This document shows, piece by piece, positions 22,746 to 32,151 of a stretch of DNA of 64,000 bases. The translations under genes were made by a program, and so were the position numbers. The stretch is taken from the NCBI RefSeq assembly GCF_042849255.1, contig NZ_AP026866.1:2604001-2668000 (forward strand), read 5' to 3'. A model generated the notes under the pieces. It saw only the letters and a program-made list of their open reading frames with translations. It did not search any database and was not told the origin of the DNA. This DNA comes from Oceaniferula spumae. GTDB taxonomy: Bacteria; Verrucomicrobiota; Verrucomicrobiia; Verrucomicrobiales; Akkermansiaceae. Numbering within the stretch: position 1 is the first letter of the stretch; each line of letters begins with the position of its first letter.

Positions 22746-24137
22746 ATGACTGGAATGCAGAATTCCATGACAGCTTCGGGCTACAGCCGCCGTTCGTTTA
22801 TTCAACTAAGCTCCGCTGCCTCGTTGGCGGCGCTTGGTGCTGGCTCGGTGCAGGCGCAAGACAGCAAAAAACTGCGCGTAGTTTTCATCGGTGTGGGTAA
22901 TCGCGGGCAGGCGAATGTTCACAGCGTGTTGTCTCATCCCGATGCCGAGGCTTTCGCTTTTTGCGATGTCAATGTGGCGGCGATACAGCAGTGGAAAAAG
23001 AAATACCCGAAGGCTCGCTTCGAGCTCGATTACCGGAAAATTTTCACCGAGCACGCTGATCAGTTTGACGCCGTGGTCATCAGCACGCCCGACCACATGC
23101 ACGGGCCGATTATCATGCAGGCGATGGCGATGGATAAACACGTCTACGCCGAGAAGCCGCTGCTGCACCAGTTGGACGAACTCCGGATGCTGCGCAAAGC
23201 GATCGCTGCCAAACCTCATCTCGTGACACAGATGGGTAACCAGCGCTCCTGCTCACCGCTGAAAATGCAATTTGTGGAACTCCTCCGCACTGGCGCACTT
23301 GGAGCGATCAAGGACTCATGGGTCTGGTCGAAACCGATGAGTGCCAGCCGCTATTTCCTCCCTCCTAATCTGGACGAATATCCAGACTCTTCCGCCAAGG
23401 AACCCTCCAATGGTGCCTGGGATCAATGGCTCGGGTGTTCAAAGCAAGACGTCGATTTCAACCCTGAGCTGTTCAACAAAAAATGGCGTGCATGCTGGGA
23501 GTTTGGCAGTGGAATGATGGGCGACTGGACACCGCACCTCGTCGATGCCGTGGTCTATGGCATGGGATTAACAACAGGCCCTAAGAAAGCGGTCACCCTG
23601 AGTAAGAGCAAACCGCACAAAGTCACCTTCGGCCAGAATTTCCACAGCAAGCTGACCTTCGCTGGTATCGAAGCCAGTGGCGGGAAAGAGTTCACCGTTC
23701 ATGTCACTGATGGCGAGAAACCAAAGTCGAGCGACTATCAATTTCCAGACAATATCAAATTTGGCGAGCACCAGACGATGATCGATACTGAGGCCGGCAC
23801 GCTGATCAGTTCTGCTGATGGCCGCGGATGGAATATCTATAAGGACGGCAAAAGTGTGAAGAACTCACTGACGATGCCGAAGACGACCAAGCACCATCAT
23901 TGGCACGACTGGGTCTCTAACTGCTTGGGCGCGAAGAAGCATTTGTGGTCGCCGTTCCAAACGGGCTGCCTGATCACCGAGCTCTCACTGTTACCGGCGA
24001 AGCTCACTGCGTTTCCGAATATAGAGATGGGCTGGGATAGTAAAACTTGCCGCTTCATCAATCACGATGCGGCCAATGCCACGGTGGTCAGTCGGGAGTA
24101 TCGTGAAGGCTTTGAGATTCCGAAGGAGTTCGTTTAA
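22746..24137 (+). CDS. Tat-exported Gfo/Idh/MocA-family oxidoreductase
   Basis: About 463 residues. The N-terminus has a twin-arginine signal (GYSRRSFIQLSSAASLAALG), then the nucleotide-binding Rossmann motif VVFIGVGNRGQANVH. VVISTPDHMHGPI (about 107-119 of the longer form) and YAEKPLLHQLDE with the EKP motif are typical. The GH109/Idh C-terminal half follows. Planctomycetes and Verrucomicrobia encode many such exported sugar oxidoreductases, probably for complex glycans. Start choice among Met codons at 22746, 22755 and 22767 is open; a TTG at 22713 seems too far from the Tat motif. Confidence 0.9.
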   Translation: MTGMQNSMTASGYSRRSFIQLSSAASLAALGAGSVQAQDSKKLRVVFIGVGNRGQANVHSVLSHPDAEAFAFCDVNVAAIQQWKKKYPKARFELDYRKIFTEHADQFDAVVISTPDHMHGPIIMQAMAMDKHVYAEKPLLHQLDELRMLRKAIAAKPHLVTQMGNQRSCSPLKMQFVELLRTGALGAIKDSWVWSKPMSASRYFLPPNLDEYPDSSAKEPSNGAWDQWLGCSKQDVDFNPELFNKKWRACWEFGSGMMGDWTPHLVDAVVYGMGLTTGPKKAVTLSKSKPHKVTFGQNFHSKLTFAGIEASGGKEFTVHVTDGEKPKSSDYQFPDNIKFGEHQTMIDTEAGTLISSADGRGWNIYKDGKSVKNSLTMPKTTKHHHWHDWVSNCLGAKKHLWSPFQTGCLITELSLLPAKLTAFPNIEMGWDSKTCRFINHDAANATVVSREYREGFEIPKEFV

Positions 24138-24143
24138 AGTCGG

Positions 24144-25403
24144 TTACTCTTTCGCGCCGAGTTTTTGCTTCATCTCCTTGGGGTAACCATACTTCCATCG
24201 ATGAGGCAGGATGTTGAGATCGTTCGGGTTCCGTGGGTCCAGTTCCAGCACGCTACCGACGGTGGTGATGTGAACCTTGCCACGCGTTTCGTTTGGCTTG
24301 AGCTCACGTTTGTTATCTTGGCCTAAGCTTACCCAAGTTAAGCTGGTGAATTTTTTCTTATCCTCGTCCCAGACAGCCTTGCCTAACAATTTCCCTCGGT
24401 AGGCGGATTTATTCCATTTTGAATCGGAGTCGAAATGAAAATCACCCGCATACCGGAGATCCACCAGGCTTCCTTTTTTACCGACAACTTTAACATCCAA
24501 CTTAGCGGTCTTGATCGATTCCTCAGGCCACGGCGGGCAACCTAACATGAGGTGACAATCATAGACCAGGTGATTGAGTGCTCGGCCTTCGATGGCTCTG
24601 GTTTCACCGACTTCAAGTTTCTCGGGCAGTAGCGTTCGAGTCGTTTCCGGAGTCATCCACAGTCGGTCGATTTTGTAATAGTCCGGATGCCGTTGGTCGA
24701 AATATTCCATGTCCGCAAAGTCGTAGCTGCGAGTCGTGCTGCGGATTTTCAACCACTCCGGAGCAGGGGAAAGGTGATGGCTGACCGGCATGGATCGGTC
24801 TGACTCCTTCATGGCTGTCGTAGCCAGCCGCTCGCTTTTTGGCATGCTACGAAATTCCGCCAGCGCCTGCTTCATGTTCTCCAGCGCTTTCACAGGATCC
24901 AGCTTTGGCCAGCCGACGTTGCATTGTTTCAGATACTTCCCACCCGGACTTACGACGTAGATCCCTTGGTGAATCCCATGCGGTGCTCCTGTTAGCCCTT
25001 GTTTAAGAAACTGATACTCGCCCTTGGCTTTGGCTGCATCAGGAAGGTTTTTGTAATCCACGTCACTGGCGGCGACACAGACAAAATTCTCCCTGGCGAA
25101 CTTGGCTACCTCGGCATTGTTGAAGACTAACTGTCTCGTTTTGACGCCATTCTGTCAGCAGTTCGCGCGTGGATCTCCGAAGTAGAGCCAGAGCAGCAAT
25201 GGTTTGTCCTGCTTCTGTGCCTCTTGATGACCTGCCAACACAGTGTCTAACCACGTCACCGTTTGATAGATCTCGTCGGCCGGTTTCAGTCGAACATAGT
25301 TCGCCACTTCATCAAAATTCTTCCACGTCAGTTCCGTGGGCGCTTGGGCGGAAACGACGACGGCTAGTGTGATGCTGAGCACGGCCTGAGAAATGAAACT
25401 CAT
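24144..25403 (-). CDS. Thioredoxin-like protein interrupted by one in-frame TGA (selenoprotein candidate or pseudogene)
   Basis: Read through, this is a 419-residue protein. A signal peptide (MSFISQAVLSITLAVVVSAQ) starts at 25403. Residues ~60-150 look like a thioredoxin-type fold: KPLLLWLYFGDPRANC, then the TGA at codon 83 (25157-25155), then QNGVKTRQLVFNNAEVAKFA and a strand FVCVAASDVDY. The two halves are in the same frame with no other stop, and the TGA follows a Cys codon directly. The downstream part has no good start of its own. A 5-bp hairpin with loop AGTTA lies at 25123-25137, 17 nt after the TGA. The C-terminal ~200 residues are a second, unassigned domain. Confidence 0.7.
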
Positions 25404-25498
25404 AACTGGGAACGGTAGACCAGATGATTGGGCTGTCGAATCAAAAGGTTCGTTGAATGACCTTGTCACCGCGTTGCTAAACCCATATCACATTCACC

Positions 25499-26878
25499 AT
25501 GGGAGTTGAAATCGAACTATCGGGTGCCGGATTTGATAAAAACAAATGGCGTAGGGAGCTGGGGAATTTCATGTTCGTGGAAAACGAATGGAAAATGTCT
25601 CCACTCACCTTGATGACATTGGACATGGAGGACCCGGACTTGATTCTGTTCGATGACGAGGAAGATCGCGCTCCCACTGAGGACGCCTCTGTCTGGGTTC
25701 ACCCTGCCGGTGGCATCCGAGGTGTGACGGTGAAAAACCATGACCAAGGCATCGTGCTAAGCATGCCCACCGGAACCGGAAAACGGGATTGGGAACTCGC
25801 CACAGCCATGGCTGAAGCTGGCGTAGAATGTGGCGCTCAAGTTCAGGTAGATCACCAAGCGGTGCCAGCGGGCAAACTCGACTTTTCCCAGGCTGAACAA
25901 GAGCTGTGGAGTATGTTCGTTACCGGCTTTTCAAAAACCGCGGAAGAGTCCGATAACGGCGTGATCACTCTGCCGGTGCTCTATGGATTTTTGCATATCG
26001 ACCTCTCCAAAGACGACCTGCAAGCTCCCGACTTGCACGATCAATTGGTCGAAAAGATGAAACGCTACACCGAAGCTCACTGGGCGAGCAATATGGTCAT
26101 GGAGAAACCGGATGGCCAGCAACTGACCATCAACATCGCCGGAGGAGTGCCCACCATCATCAGCATGGAGGCGGATGGCATCGTACTACTCGATCAGCCG
26201 GAATCCCCATCAGCTGATACCCAGCCACTGTTCAACGGTGAGCCCATTGCACCTGAGAAATTCATCGAGGTGATGAGCGACCACGTTGAGATGTTAGGGC
26301 CGCATTGTTATGTTCCACTTTTCAAATACTCCGAACATCCGGAGATCATGAAAGCGCTCGATCCCAGCGCGCCAAAAGTCACGTCGTCCGGAATGCCTAT
26401 GCCGACGGCTGTGAGCGGACAGAGCAGTTCCGCTGGAATCAACCAACCGCCTCCCCTTAAGAAATCTCTGGCAAAAGGACCCATACTTGTCTTCCTGTTG
26501 ATCGCCGCTGCGGATGGTGACGTCGACGAGAAGGAAATCCGCACATTCCAAACCATGCTCGCAGTTAGTGAGCTCGGGCGAACCCCACTGATTAAGACAA
26601 TGCTCACTGAGGCACGTGATAATTTTCAGAGCTTATTCGTGGACATGTTCAGCGAGGGCAAAGCACCTACATTACAGATGGTGGAGTTCCTGCAGGTGCT
26701 CGATGGATATCCAGAGGCTGAAAGCAAACCTGTGCGACAGGCGCTGTATGCCATTGGTTACGAAATCGCGAATGCCTCCGGTGGCTTTCTCGGGTTCGGC
26801 TCCAAGATCAGCAAGGAGGAAAAAGCCGCGCTCGAAGGACTGCGCACCATGCTTGGACTTGGAACCGACGAGATTTAA
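25499..26878 (+). CDS. Protein with a C-terminal TerB-like domain
   Basis: A 459-residue cytosolic protein. The last ~135 residues resemble TerB/TerD-C helical domains: ILVFLLIAAADGDVDEKEIR (about 325-344), with the DGD-x-D-x-KE acidic metal-binding pattern, then a second helix set to the end. The first ~300 residues are beta-rich and I cannot name them. A linker around 290-318 is Ser/Pro/Gln-rich. TerB-like domains are linked to tellurite and general stress signalling and to membrane-associated complexes. It shares 4 bp with the convergent isomerase gene (26875-26878). Confidence 0.75.
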   Translation: MGVEIELSGAGFDKNKWRRELGNFMFVENEWKMSPLTLMTLDMEDPDLILFDDEEDRAPTEDASVWVHPAGGIRGVTVKNHDQGIVLSMPTGTGKRDWELATAMAEAGVECGAQVQVDHQAVPAGKLDFSQAEQELWSMFVTGFSKTAEESDNGVITLPVLYGFLHIDLSKDDLQAPDLHDQLVEKMKRYTEAHWASNMVMEKPDGQQLTINIAGGVPTIISMEADGIVLLDQPESPSADTQPLFNGEPIAPEKFIEVMSDHVEMLGPHCYVPLFKYSEHPEIMKALDPSAPKVTSSGMPMPTAVSGQSSSAGINQPPPLKKSLAKGPILVFLLIAAADGDVDEKEIRTFQTMLAVSELGRTPLIKTMLTEARDNFQSLFVDMFSEGKAPTLQMVEFLQVLDGYPEAESKPVRQALYAIGYEIANASGGFLGFGSKISKEEKAALEGLRTMLGLGTDEI

Positions 26879-27777
26879 GCACCTAACACGTGCTTTTTCA
26901 TGTTGGCGAGGATTTCCGCACAGCGGGCTTCATCGCCGCCCTTCACCTCGGCGGTGGCCCAGCCGTTGTAGTTGATCTCGACGAGTGCTTTTCTAACATC
27001 GGCCCAATCAACATCGCCTTCACCGATCTTGCAGAAGCCGTTTTTCTTACCCCAGTCTTTCACATCGAGTTTAACGATGCGTTTGCCAAGGGAACGAATC
27101 CAGTCGGCAGGTTTTCCAAACTTCTGATGGTTGCCGATATCGAAATAAGAACCCACCCAAGGCGAGTTGACTTCATCGATGTATTTCACTAACAGCTCGG
27201 CGGTTTGATTTTCTCCTCCCTTCGGGTCATAGAACATATTGTTCCAGACGTTCTCGATCAGAATGTGGATCCCGAGTTGTGATGCCAGCGGCAAGGCCTT
27301 GCGAAGTTCTGCAATTGATCGATCCCACGCCTCCTGATGACTCACTTTGCCCTTCGCCACACCAGGCACGATCAGAACGGATGTTCCGCCAACTTGATGC
27401 GACTCACGGATAGCTGTTAGCAAACCTTGAAGGCCCTTCTCACGCACTTCGGCGGAGGGGTCTGAGAGAGTGGTTTTCCAATGGATGGAATCGACCACAC
27501 CGTGAATGGGTAAGCCGGTTTTCTTGGCGGCGGCGATGGCCTCCTTTTTGTTCTGGCCGCCTGGCGAATCGAGCTCGATGCCATCGTAGCCGAGTTTTTT
27601 CAGAACAGAGAACTTTTCCTCCAGTGTTTTACCGGCTTTGCACATGCCGCCCTTCATCGAGAGCAGAATATTAGCTGGCTGTGCGGATTCGGCTGCTGCT
27701 GGCTGTGCCGAAGCACGACCTATCAGAGCTCCTCCAGCGGCGAGTGACGAAGTGGCGAGAAAAGCTCTGCGGTCCAT
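26875..27777 (-). CDS. Tat-exported sugar phosphate isomerase/epimerase (TIM barrel)
   Basis: A 300-residue protein. Its N-terminus MDRRAFLATSSLAAGGALIG is a twin-arginine signal. The body is an AP-endonuclease-2-like TIM barrel: KKLGYDGIELDSPGG (about 64-78), IHGVVDSIHW, ILIENVWNNMFYDP (Glu metal ligand), SYFDIGNHQKFG, KLDVKDWGKKN and GEGDVDW near the C-terminus. Relatives are keto-sugar or hydroxypyruvate isomerases acting on exported or periplasmic sugars; the substrate is unknown. The DUF1080 gene lies 19 bp upstream on the same strand, so the two probably form an operon for a modified sugar. Confidence 0.92.
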   Translation of the reverse strand: MDRRAFLATSSLAAGGALIGRASAQPAAAESAQPANILLSMKGGMCKAGKTLEEKFSVLKKLGYDGIELDSPGGQNKKEAIAAAKKTGLPIHGVVDSIHWKTTLSDPSAEVREKGLQGLLTAIRESHQVGGTSVLIVPGVAKGKVSHQEAWDRSIAELRKALPLASQLGIHILIENVWNNMFYDPKGGENQTAELLVKYIDEVNSPWVGSYFDIGNHQKFGKPADWIRSLGKRIVKLDVKDWGKKNGFCKIGEGDVDWADVRKALVEINYNGWATAEVKGGDEARCAEILANMKKHVLGA

Positions 27778-27796
27778 ATCAAAAGTTCTGAGAGAG

Positions 27797-28591
27797 CTAC
27801 TTCTTGATCACCTTGACCTCGATCTTACGGAACTCGGTAGGGTGACTTTCTGCCTGAATGGAGATGGTGCCTTTTTCTAACAATGTTCCATCATTGAGCT
27901 GAGGCATCTTGTATTCCATCACGGTTTTGCCGCCGACTTTGTGGCGGATGACTTCGCTGCCACGGACTTCGAGCTCAACGGTGACCCATTGGTCGCCGTG
28001 GAAAGTGGGGCCGTTAGGCGTATTGATGCAGTGGCGCTTGTCCAGCTTGCCTTGATAAAAGACGTGAGTGCCAGGGGTGCAGAGATTGAGCGTAGGGCGT
28101 TTTTCTTTACCTCCGGGTTTACCTCCCAGCAGCTGCACCTCGATCGAGTTAGGAAAATCCTGATCTTTCTTCATGCTGGCTGCTGTCTGGCCGTGAATCA
28201 TCAGTCCGTTGTTACGGAAAGCCCAGCCGGGTCCGCCTTTCACTTGATCGCCAACGAAGCGGTATTCGCAGCGGAGAATATAGTGGGAAAACTCGGATTT
28301 GTAGAAGAGATGCCCGAAGTTTGCGTTCCACTTCTCATACTGGTCGTAGGAAACCTTGAGTAATCCGTTTTCAACGCGGAAGGTATTCTTGTAATTCACA
28401 CCAAGATCCTCGCCCTTGAACTTGGGCGTCCAGCCGGTGAGGTCTTTGCCATTGAAGAGCTGAACCCATTCGCCGGAGTCGGCTTTCTTGGTTTCATCAG
28501 TTTTAGCGGCATCGCCTTCTTGGGCATTACAGGAAACAAGCATCATCGCTCCGGAGAGCAGGCTGAGTGTGAATTGTGAAATAGGTTTCAT
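27797..28591 (-). CDS. DUF1080 family lipoprotein (3-keto-disaccharide-hydrolase-like)
   Basis: About 264 residues from MKPISQFTLSL with a lipobox MMLVSC (Cys at about 21). The fold is a concanavalin-like sandwich. GEWVQLFNGKDLTGWTPK (about 39-56), FRVENGLLKVSYD, RNNGLMIHG and NSIEVQLLGGKPGG are the signature DUF1080 blocks. Members act on or bind carbohydrate, with 3-keto-glucoside hydrolase activity known in the wider family. Neighbouring Tat-exported TIM-barrel and Gfo/Idh proteins fit a 3-keto-sugar pathway. An ATG at 28645 would put 18 residues before the signal and is unlikely. Confidence 0.9.
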   Translation of the reverse strand: MKPISQFTLSLLSGAMMLVSCNAQEGDAAKTDETKKADSGEWVQLFNGKDLTGWTPKFKGEDLGVNYKNTFRVENGLLKVSYDQYEKWNANFGHLFYKSEFSHYILRCEYRFVGDQVKGGPGWAFRNNGLMIHGQTAASMKKDQDFPNSIEVQLLGGKPGGKEKRPTLNLCTPGTHVFYQGKLDKRHCINTPNGPTFHGDQWVTVELEVRGSEVIRHKVGGKTVMEYKMPQLNDGTLLEKGTISIQAESHPTEFRKIEVKVIKK

Positions 28592-28717
28592 GGTATGATT
28601 CATCGCCCCTATTACGGTCGGTGGCCAGACATTTTTATCAGCCATTTCGATTGTTGCGCGTCATTTTTCTAGCGCTTTTTCATTTTCACATGTGGCCAGA
28701 GCGACACAATGCCTCTG

Positions 28718-29716
28718 ATGTTCGGTTTTCTTTATGCACCCGCTCCCAGCTGTGGCAGTTCTGCCAAATCTCTCTACCAGAGTATTTTCTGCGGGCTTTC
28801 CTGCCAACTTAGCGCCGATTACAGCCCTGCGGCGAGGTTTCTGGTGAACCGCGACTCTACTTTTCTCGCGCTCGCCGGCTCTGCTCTGGCAGACATTGAT
28901 ACCCCGATGCTGGAGCGCACGTGCTGCAATCCTCTGGCAAAAAGAAAACCCGTCTCCTGTCACGCTCCATCACTCAGCTACGCGGCGGCGGTGACCGTGA
29001 GCGGTCTGGCGGCGAAACTGGACGACAACACTCAGGACGAACGTGGCTGGCGGAAACAACTGCCTCGGCTGGCAAGTTCAACGCTTGCTCCGGCACGTGA
29101 CAAGGCGATCGGGGTTCTGAACTCAGCCCAATTTCCAACCATGGAGCTGATCGACCATCTCGGACAACAAGAATCCATCGAGCAAGGAAAGGCCGGCTTC
29201 ATGGCCGCCAGCGAGCCGACCGCGCAAGCATACGGTCGGATTTTTTCCCACCTCGCAGAGATCCATCTACGCCCGTTGGCCAAACTCCCGCTGTTCAGGC
29301 TGGGGAGTTCGCTTGGGAGGCTTATTTATTGGAAAGATGCTCTTGATGACTGGCAGGACGATCAGCGCCGAGGGCGATTCAACCCGCTCAACCACCAGTC
29401 GCCTGATGAGCTCCCTGACCTAGTTAGGGCAGAGTTTGATCAGTTACAGACGGCGACCGCTGAGATTCCGTGGCGCCGGCATAGCGGGTTGATCGGGTCT
29501 GTGATTGGACACACGGTGCACCACCATCAGGAAATGCTCGGTGGGCCAGGAATTGGCGGGGGTAAGAAGAAAAAGAAGGATCATTCCTGGTTGGATTGTT
29601 GGGGCTGCGATTGCTGTTGCTGTGACTGTGGCAGCTGCTCGACCGGGGCAGATGCTTCGGGCGGATGTTGCAGCGGTTGTGATTGCTGTCCTTGCGATTG
29701 TTGCTCCTGCAGTTAA
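28718..29716 (+). CDS. DUF5685 family protein with a Cys-rich tail
   Basis: About 332 residues from MFGFLYAPAP, the family's usual beginning. The N-terminal half has IFCGLSCQLSADYSPAARFL and RTCCNPLAKRKPVSC, giving paired Cys. The middle is helical (prenyl-synthase-like in style, with DALDDWQDDQRRGRFNPLNH at about 211-230). The last ~40 residues hold 17 Cys in a pattern of C-x-C, CC and CCCC clusters separated by Gly, Asp and Ser, after a KKKKK stretch. Function unknown; in the family the tail is proposed to bind metal. It is followed 17 bp later by a SAM methyltransferase gene. Confidence 0.8.
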   Translation: MFGFLYAPAPSCGSSAKSLYQSIFCGLSCQLSADYSPAARFLVNRDSTFLALAGSALADIDTPMLERTCCNPLAKRKPVSCHAPSLSYAAAVTVSGLAAKLDDNTQDERGWRKQLPRLASSTLAPARDKAIGVLNSAQFPTMELIDHLGQQESIEQGKAGFMAASEPTAQAYGRIFSHLAEIHLRPLAKLPLFRLGSSLGRLIYWKDALDDWQDDQRRGRFNPLNHQSPDELPDLVRAEFDQLQTATAEIPWRRHSGLIGSVIGHTVHHHQEMLGGPGIGGGKKKKKDHSWLDCWGCDCCCCDCGSCSTGADASGGCCSGCDCCPCDCCSCS

Positions 29717-29733
29717 GGTGGCTTTTCTGTCTC

Positions 29734-30345
29734 ATGTCTGCGCCTTTTTCCAATACCTGCACCAACGCCGATTTGGCTCGCCTCAATGCATTTCTCAAGG
29801 AAAGCATCAGCAAGGCTGGCATCGTGCTGCCGGAGGGAAAACACACCCAGCTGCTCAATCTGGCTTGTGGGCGGGCTGATGAGTCGGCCGTGTTGGCCGA
29901 TGTCTTTGGAAAAGACGGCATCAACCTCACTGGGCTCGATATCCGCGACCGTGAAATCGGCGAAGCTCGGGAGCGATGGAAAAAGTTCCTGCCCAAGCAC
30001 GCCGAAGCTGAGTTCCTCGTTCAGGATTGTTCGAAACTCGGCGATCTCTCAGCACTGCCGGATAATTTCAATGTCGCCTTCATGCGCCATCAGAATTTTT
30101 GGAATGGTGACACCACCTGGAGTAAGATCTATGATGAAGCTCTGCACCGCCTCGATGAAGAAGGGCTGTTAGTCATCACTTCCTACTTTGATCGTGAACA
30201 CCAGCTGGCTCTTGATGCCATTCAGGGGCTTGGGGCAGAGCTTGTGCTAACCGAACGAAATTCCCAATCTCGTGCCCTGCATGATGTTCCCGCAGGGGTG
30301 CAAAAATCGGTCGATCGACACGTCGCCATCTTCCGAAAACGCTGA
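29734..30345 (+). CDS. Class I SAM-dependent methyltransferase
   Basis: A 203-residue protein starting MSAPFSNTCTNADLARL. Rossmann motif I is LLNLACGRADESAVLADVF (about 40-58), with LTGLDIRDREIGEAR as motif II (about 64-78) and FLVQDCSKLGDLS as motif III. It lacks an N-terminal substrate domain. The substrate is unknown. Its gene lies 17 bp after the Cys-tailed DUF5685 gene, so it may act on that protein or a shared metabolite. Confidence 0.82.
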   Translation: MSAPFSNTCTNADLARLNAFLKESISKAGIVLPEGKHTQLLNLACGRADESAVLADVFGKDGINLTGLDIRDREIGEARERWKKFLPKHAEAEFLVQDCSKLGDLSALPDNFNVAFMRHQNFWNGDTTWSKIYDEALHRLDEEGLLVITSYFDREHQLALDAIQGLGAELVLTERNSQSRALHDVPAGVQKSVDRHVAIFRKR

Positions 30346-30405
30346 CCCATTCGTTAACATTTTCTGATTGTCGTCTCTGGCGGAGTTTTGCTAGACTACG
30401 CGATC

Positions 30406-31563
30406 ATGTCTGAGAACAGTTTTACGGAAACCACTTCCACTGGTTGGTTCAGCAGGATCGGTAACTCGATCAAGGGCATTATAGTTGGCCTGATTATGGT
30501 CGTGATCGCCTTCCCTGTGCTATTCTGGAACGAAGGCCGCGCTGTCAAAACACGGAAAGATCTGACTCAAGGCACCAAGGACTTCGTGCATGTGGCCTCT
30601 GACAAAGTCGACACTGCCAATGAAGGCAAACTCATTCACCTAACAGGCACTGCCAACAGCACTGACGAAATCACTGATGAAACACTTAACGTAAAGTCAA
30701 AGGCGTTAGTCATGAAACGCACCGTTGAGATGTATCAGTGGAAGGAGTCCGCAGATACCAAGACCAAGAAAAAGCTTGGGGGGAGTGAGGAAAAAACAAC
30801 CACCTACACATACGACAAAGTCTGGGCGGAGGGCCGGATCGATTCCGGCACTTTCAAGAAATCCAGCGAGTATTCAAATCCATCTCTACCCATCCAGTCG
30901 GCATCGTGGACGGCATCGCCTATCTTCGTAGGAGCCTTCACCCTCTCCCCTGAGCTCGTGAAGAAGCTTCAGAAATTTGCCCCCATGGAGATCGATGAAA
31001 CAACGGAACTCCCAAAGAAAATCGACGAACGTAAGGTGAACCTTGAAAACGGCATGGTCTATCTCGCCAAGAAACCGACTGATCCAAAACTTGGCGATGT
31101 CCGTATTTCCTATCAGGTCGTGCTGCCCACCGCAGTCAGCATTGTTTCCCAGCAGAAGGGGCAAAGCTTTGAGGCTCACACCGGCAAATCGGGAACCACC
31201 ATCAACATGCTACAAGTCGGAGAATTCACTGGGGAGCAGATGTTCGAACAAGCTCAGGCGAGTAATAAGACCATGACCTGGATCCTGCGCGTTGTAGGAT
31301 TCGTGTTAATGTTCCTCGGCTTCAGTCTGATGTTCAAACCGCTCTCCGTGGTTGCAGATGTATTACCCATTGCCGGCACCATTGTTGGGGTGGGCACAGG
31401 CATCGTCTCTTTCCTTCTGGCGGCTCCGCTCAGCCTCATTACCATCTCTATCGCGTGGATTTTCTATCGTCCGCTGATCGGCATTCCTATGTTGCTCCTC
31501 GCCGGTGTTGGTATTTTCTTCCTGATCAAAAAGGTGGCCGCTTACAAGAAATCGAAAGCATGA
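30406..31563 (+). CDS. TMEM43 family membrane protein
   Basis: A 385-residue protein starting MSENSFTETTSTGWF. One N-terminal membrane helix (about residues 17-37) precedes the large extracytoplasmic domain with WNEGRAVKT, then three to four helices at the C-terminus (about 285-385). This order and the WNEGRA motif define the TMEM43 (DUF1625) family. Its cell role is unknown in bacteria. It overlaps the next gene by 4 bp (ATGA at 31560-31563), so a shared transcript is likely. Confidence 0.88.
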   Translation: MSENSFTETTSTGWFSRIGNSIKGIIVGLIMVVIAFPVLFWNEGRAVKTRKDLTQGTKDFVHVASDKVDTANEGKLIHLTGTANSTDEITDETLNVKSKALVMKRTVEMYQWKESADTKTKKKLGGSEEKTTTYTYDKVWAEGRIDSGTFKKSSEYSNPSLPIQSASWTASPIFVGAFTLSPELVKKLQKFAPMEIDETTELPKKIDERKVNLENGMVYLAKKPTDPKLGDVRISYQVVLPTAVSIVSQQKGQSFEAHTGKSGTTINMLQVGEFTGEQMFEQAQASNKTMTWILRVVGFVLMFLGFSLMFKPLSVVADVLPIAGTIVGVGTGIVSFLLAAPLSLITISIAWIFYRPLIGIPMLLLAGVGIFFLIKKVAAYKKSKA

Positions 31564-32150
31564 TTGGCTCCAGTTTACCAGGCGGCCTGTGCCGCGTGCA
31601 GCGTCTGGTGCTGGCTTCCGTGCTTTGCTCCCTCCTGGCCTCGTGTGGTAGTGCCAAAAAAAGTAACTCAAAGTATGTGATTACCGTGCCGCAAGGTTAC
31701 TCCACGGGCCCACGCAGTGCAGAGCAGGACATCAGCATCTTACATCAGCTGATGAACCAGACACGGCGGGCCAAAGGACGCAGTCTCTTGGTCATCGATC
31801 CCCGACTGATGAGGGCCGCTCAGGAGCATTCGGAGGCGATGAATCGTCACAATGAACTGACCCACCAAACCCGAGGCGAGAGGGATTTCCAAAAGCGCCT
31901 GATGAAACAAGGTTACCCACAGTCCTGGTGTGCTGAAAACATCGCCCAGGCTCCTAATGCCGAACTGACACATCGGCTCTGGACAGAAAGCCCGGGGCAT
32001 CTGAAGAATTTGTTAGGAAAGAAATACACCCGGGTAGGTATCGGTCGGTCGGGGCAATATTGGACGGCAAACTATGCAGCAGAAGCCGGTGGCGTCACCG
32101 CTGACGGATCGATCCCAGCACCGGCGGTCTCCACGTCCTACAGACCGTAA
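31560..32150 (+). CDS. CAP-domain (SCP/PR-1) lipoprotein
   Basis: A 196-residue protein from the ATG overlapping the TMEM43 stop. N-terminal lipobox LLASCGSAKK (Cys at about 29). The CAP core has LMNQTRRAKGRSLLVIDPRL (about 61-80), RAAQEHSEAMNRHNELTHQT (about 82-101) and CAENIAQAPN, with the final WTANYAAEAGG in the family's W-x-N-Y-G-like block. CAP proteins bind lipids or small molecules outside the cell; some bind calcium. Coupled to TMEM43. Confidence 0.88.
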   Translation: MIGSSLPGGLCRVQRLVLASVLCSLLASCGSAKKSNSKYVITVPQGYSTGPRSAEQDISILHQLMNQTRRAKGRSLLVIDPRLMRAAQEHSEAMNRHNELTHQTRGERDFQKRLMKQGYPQSWCAENIAQAPNAELTHRLWTESPGHLKNLLGKKYTRVGIGRSGQYWTANYAAEAGGVTADGSIPAPAVSTSYRP

Positions 32151-32151
32151 T

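Noticed and set aside
24144..25061. Separate gene starting at the Met after the TGA
   Set aside because: It begins in the middle of the thioredoxin-like fold with no ribosome binding site, and stays in frame with the upstream part.
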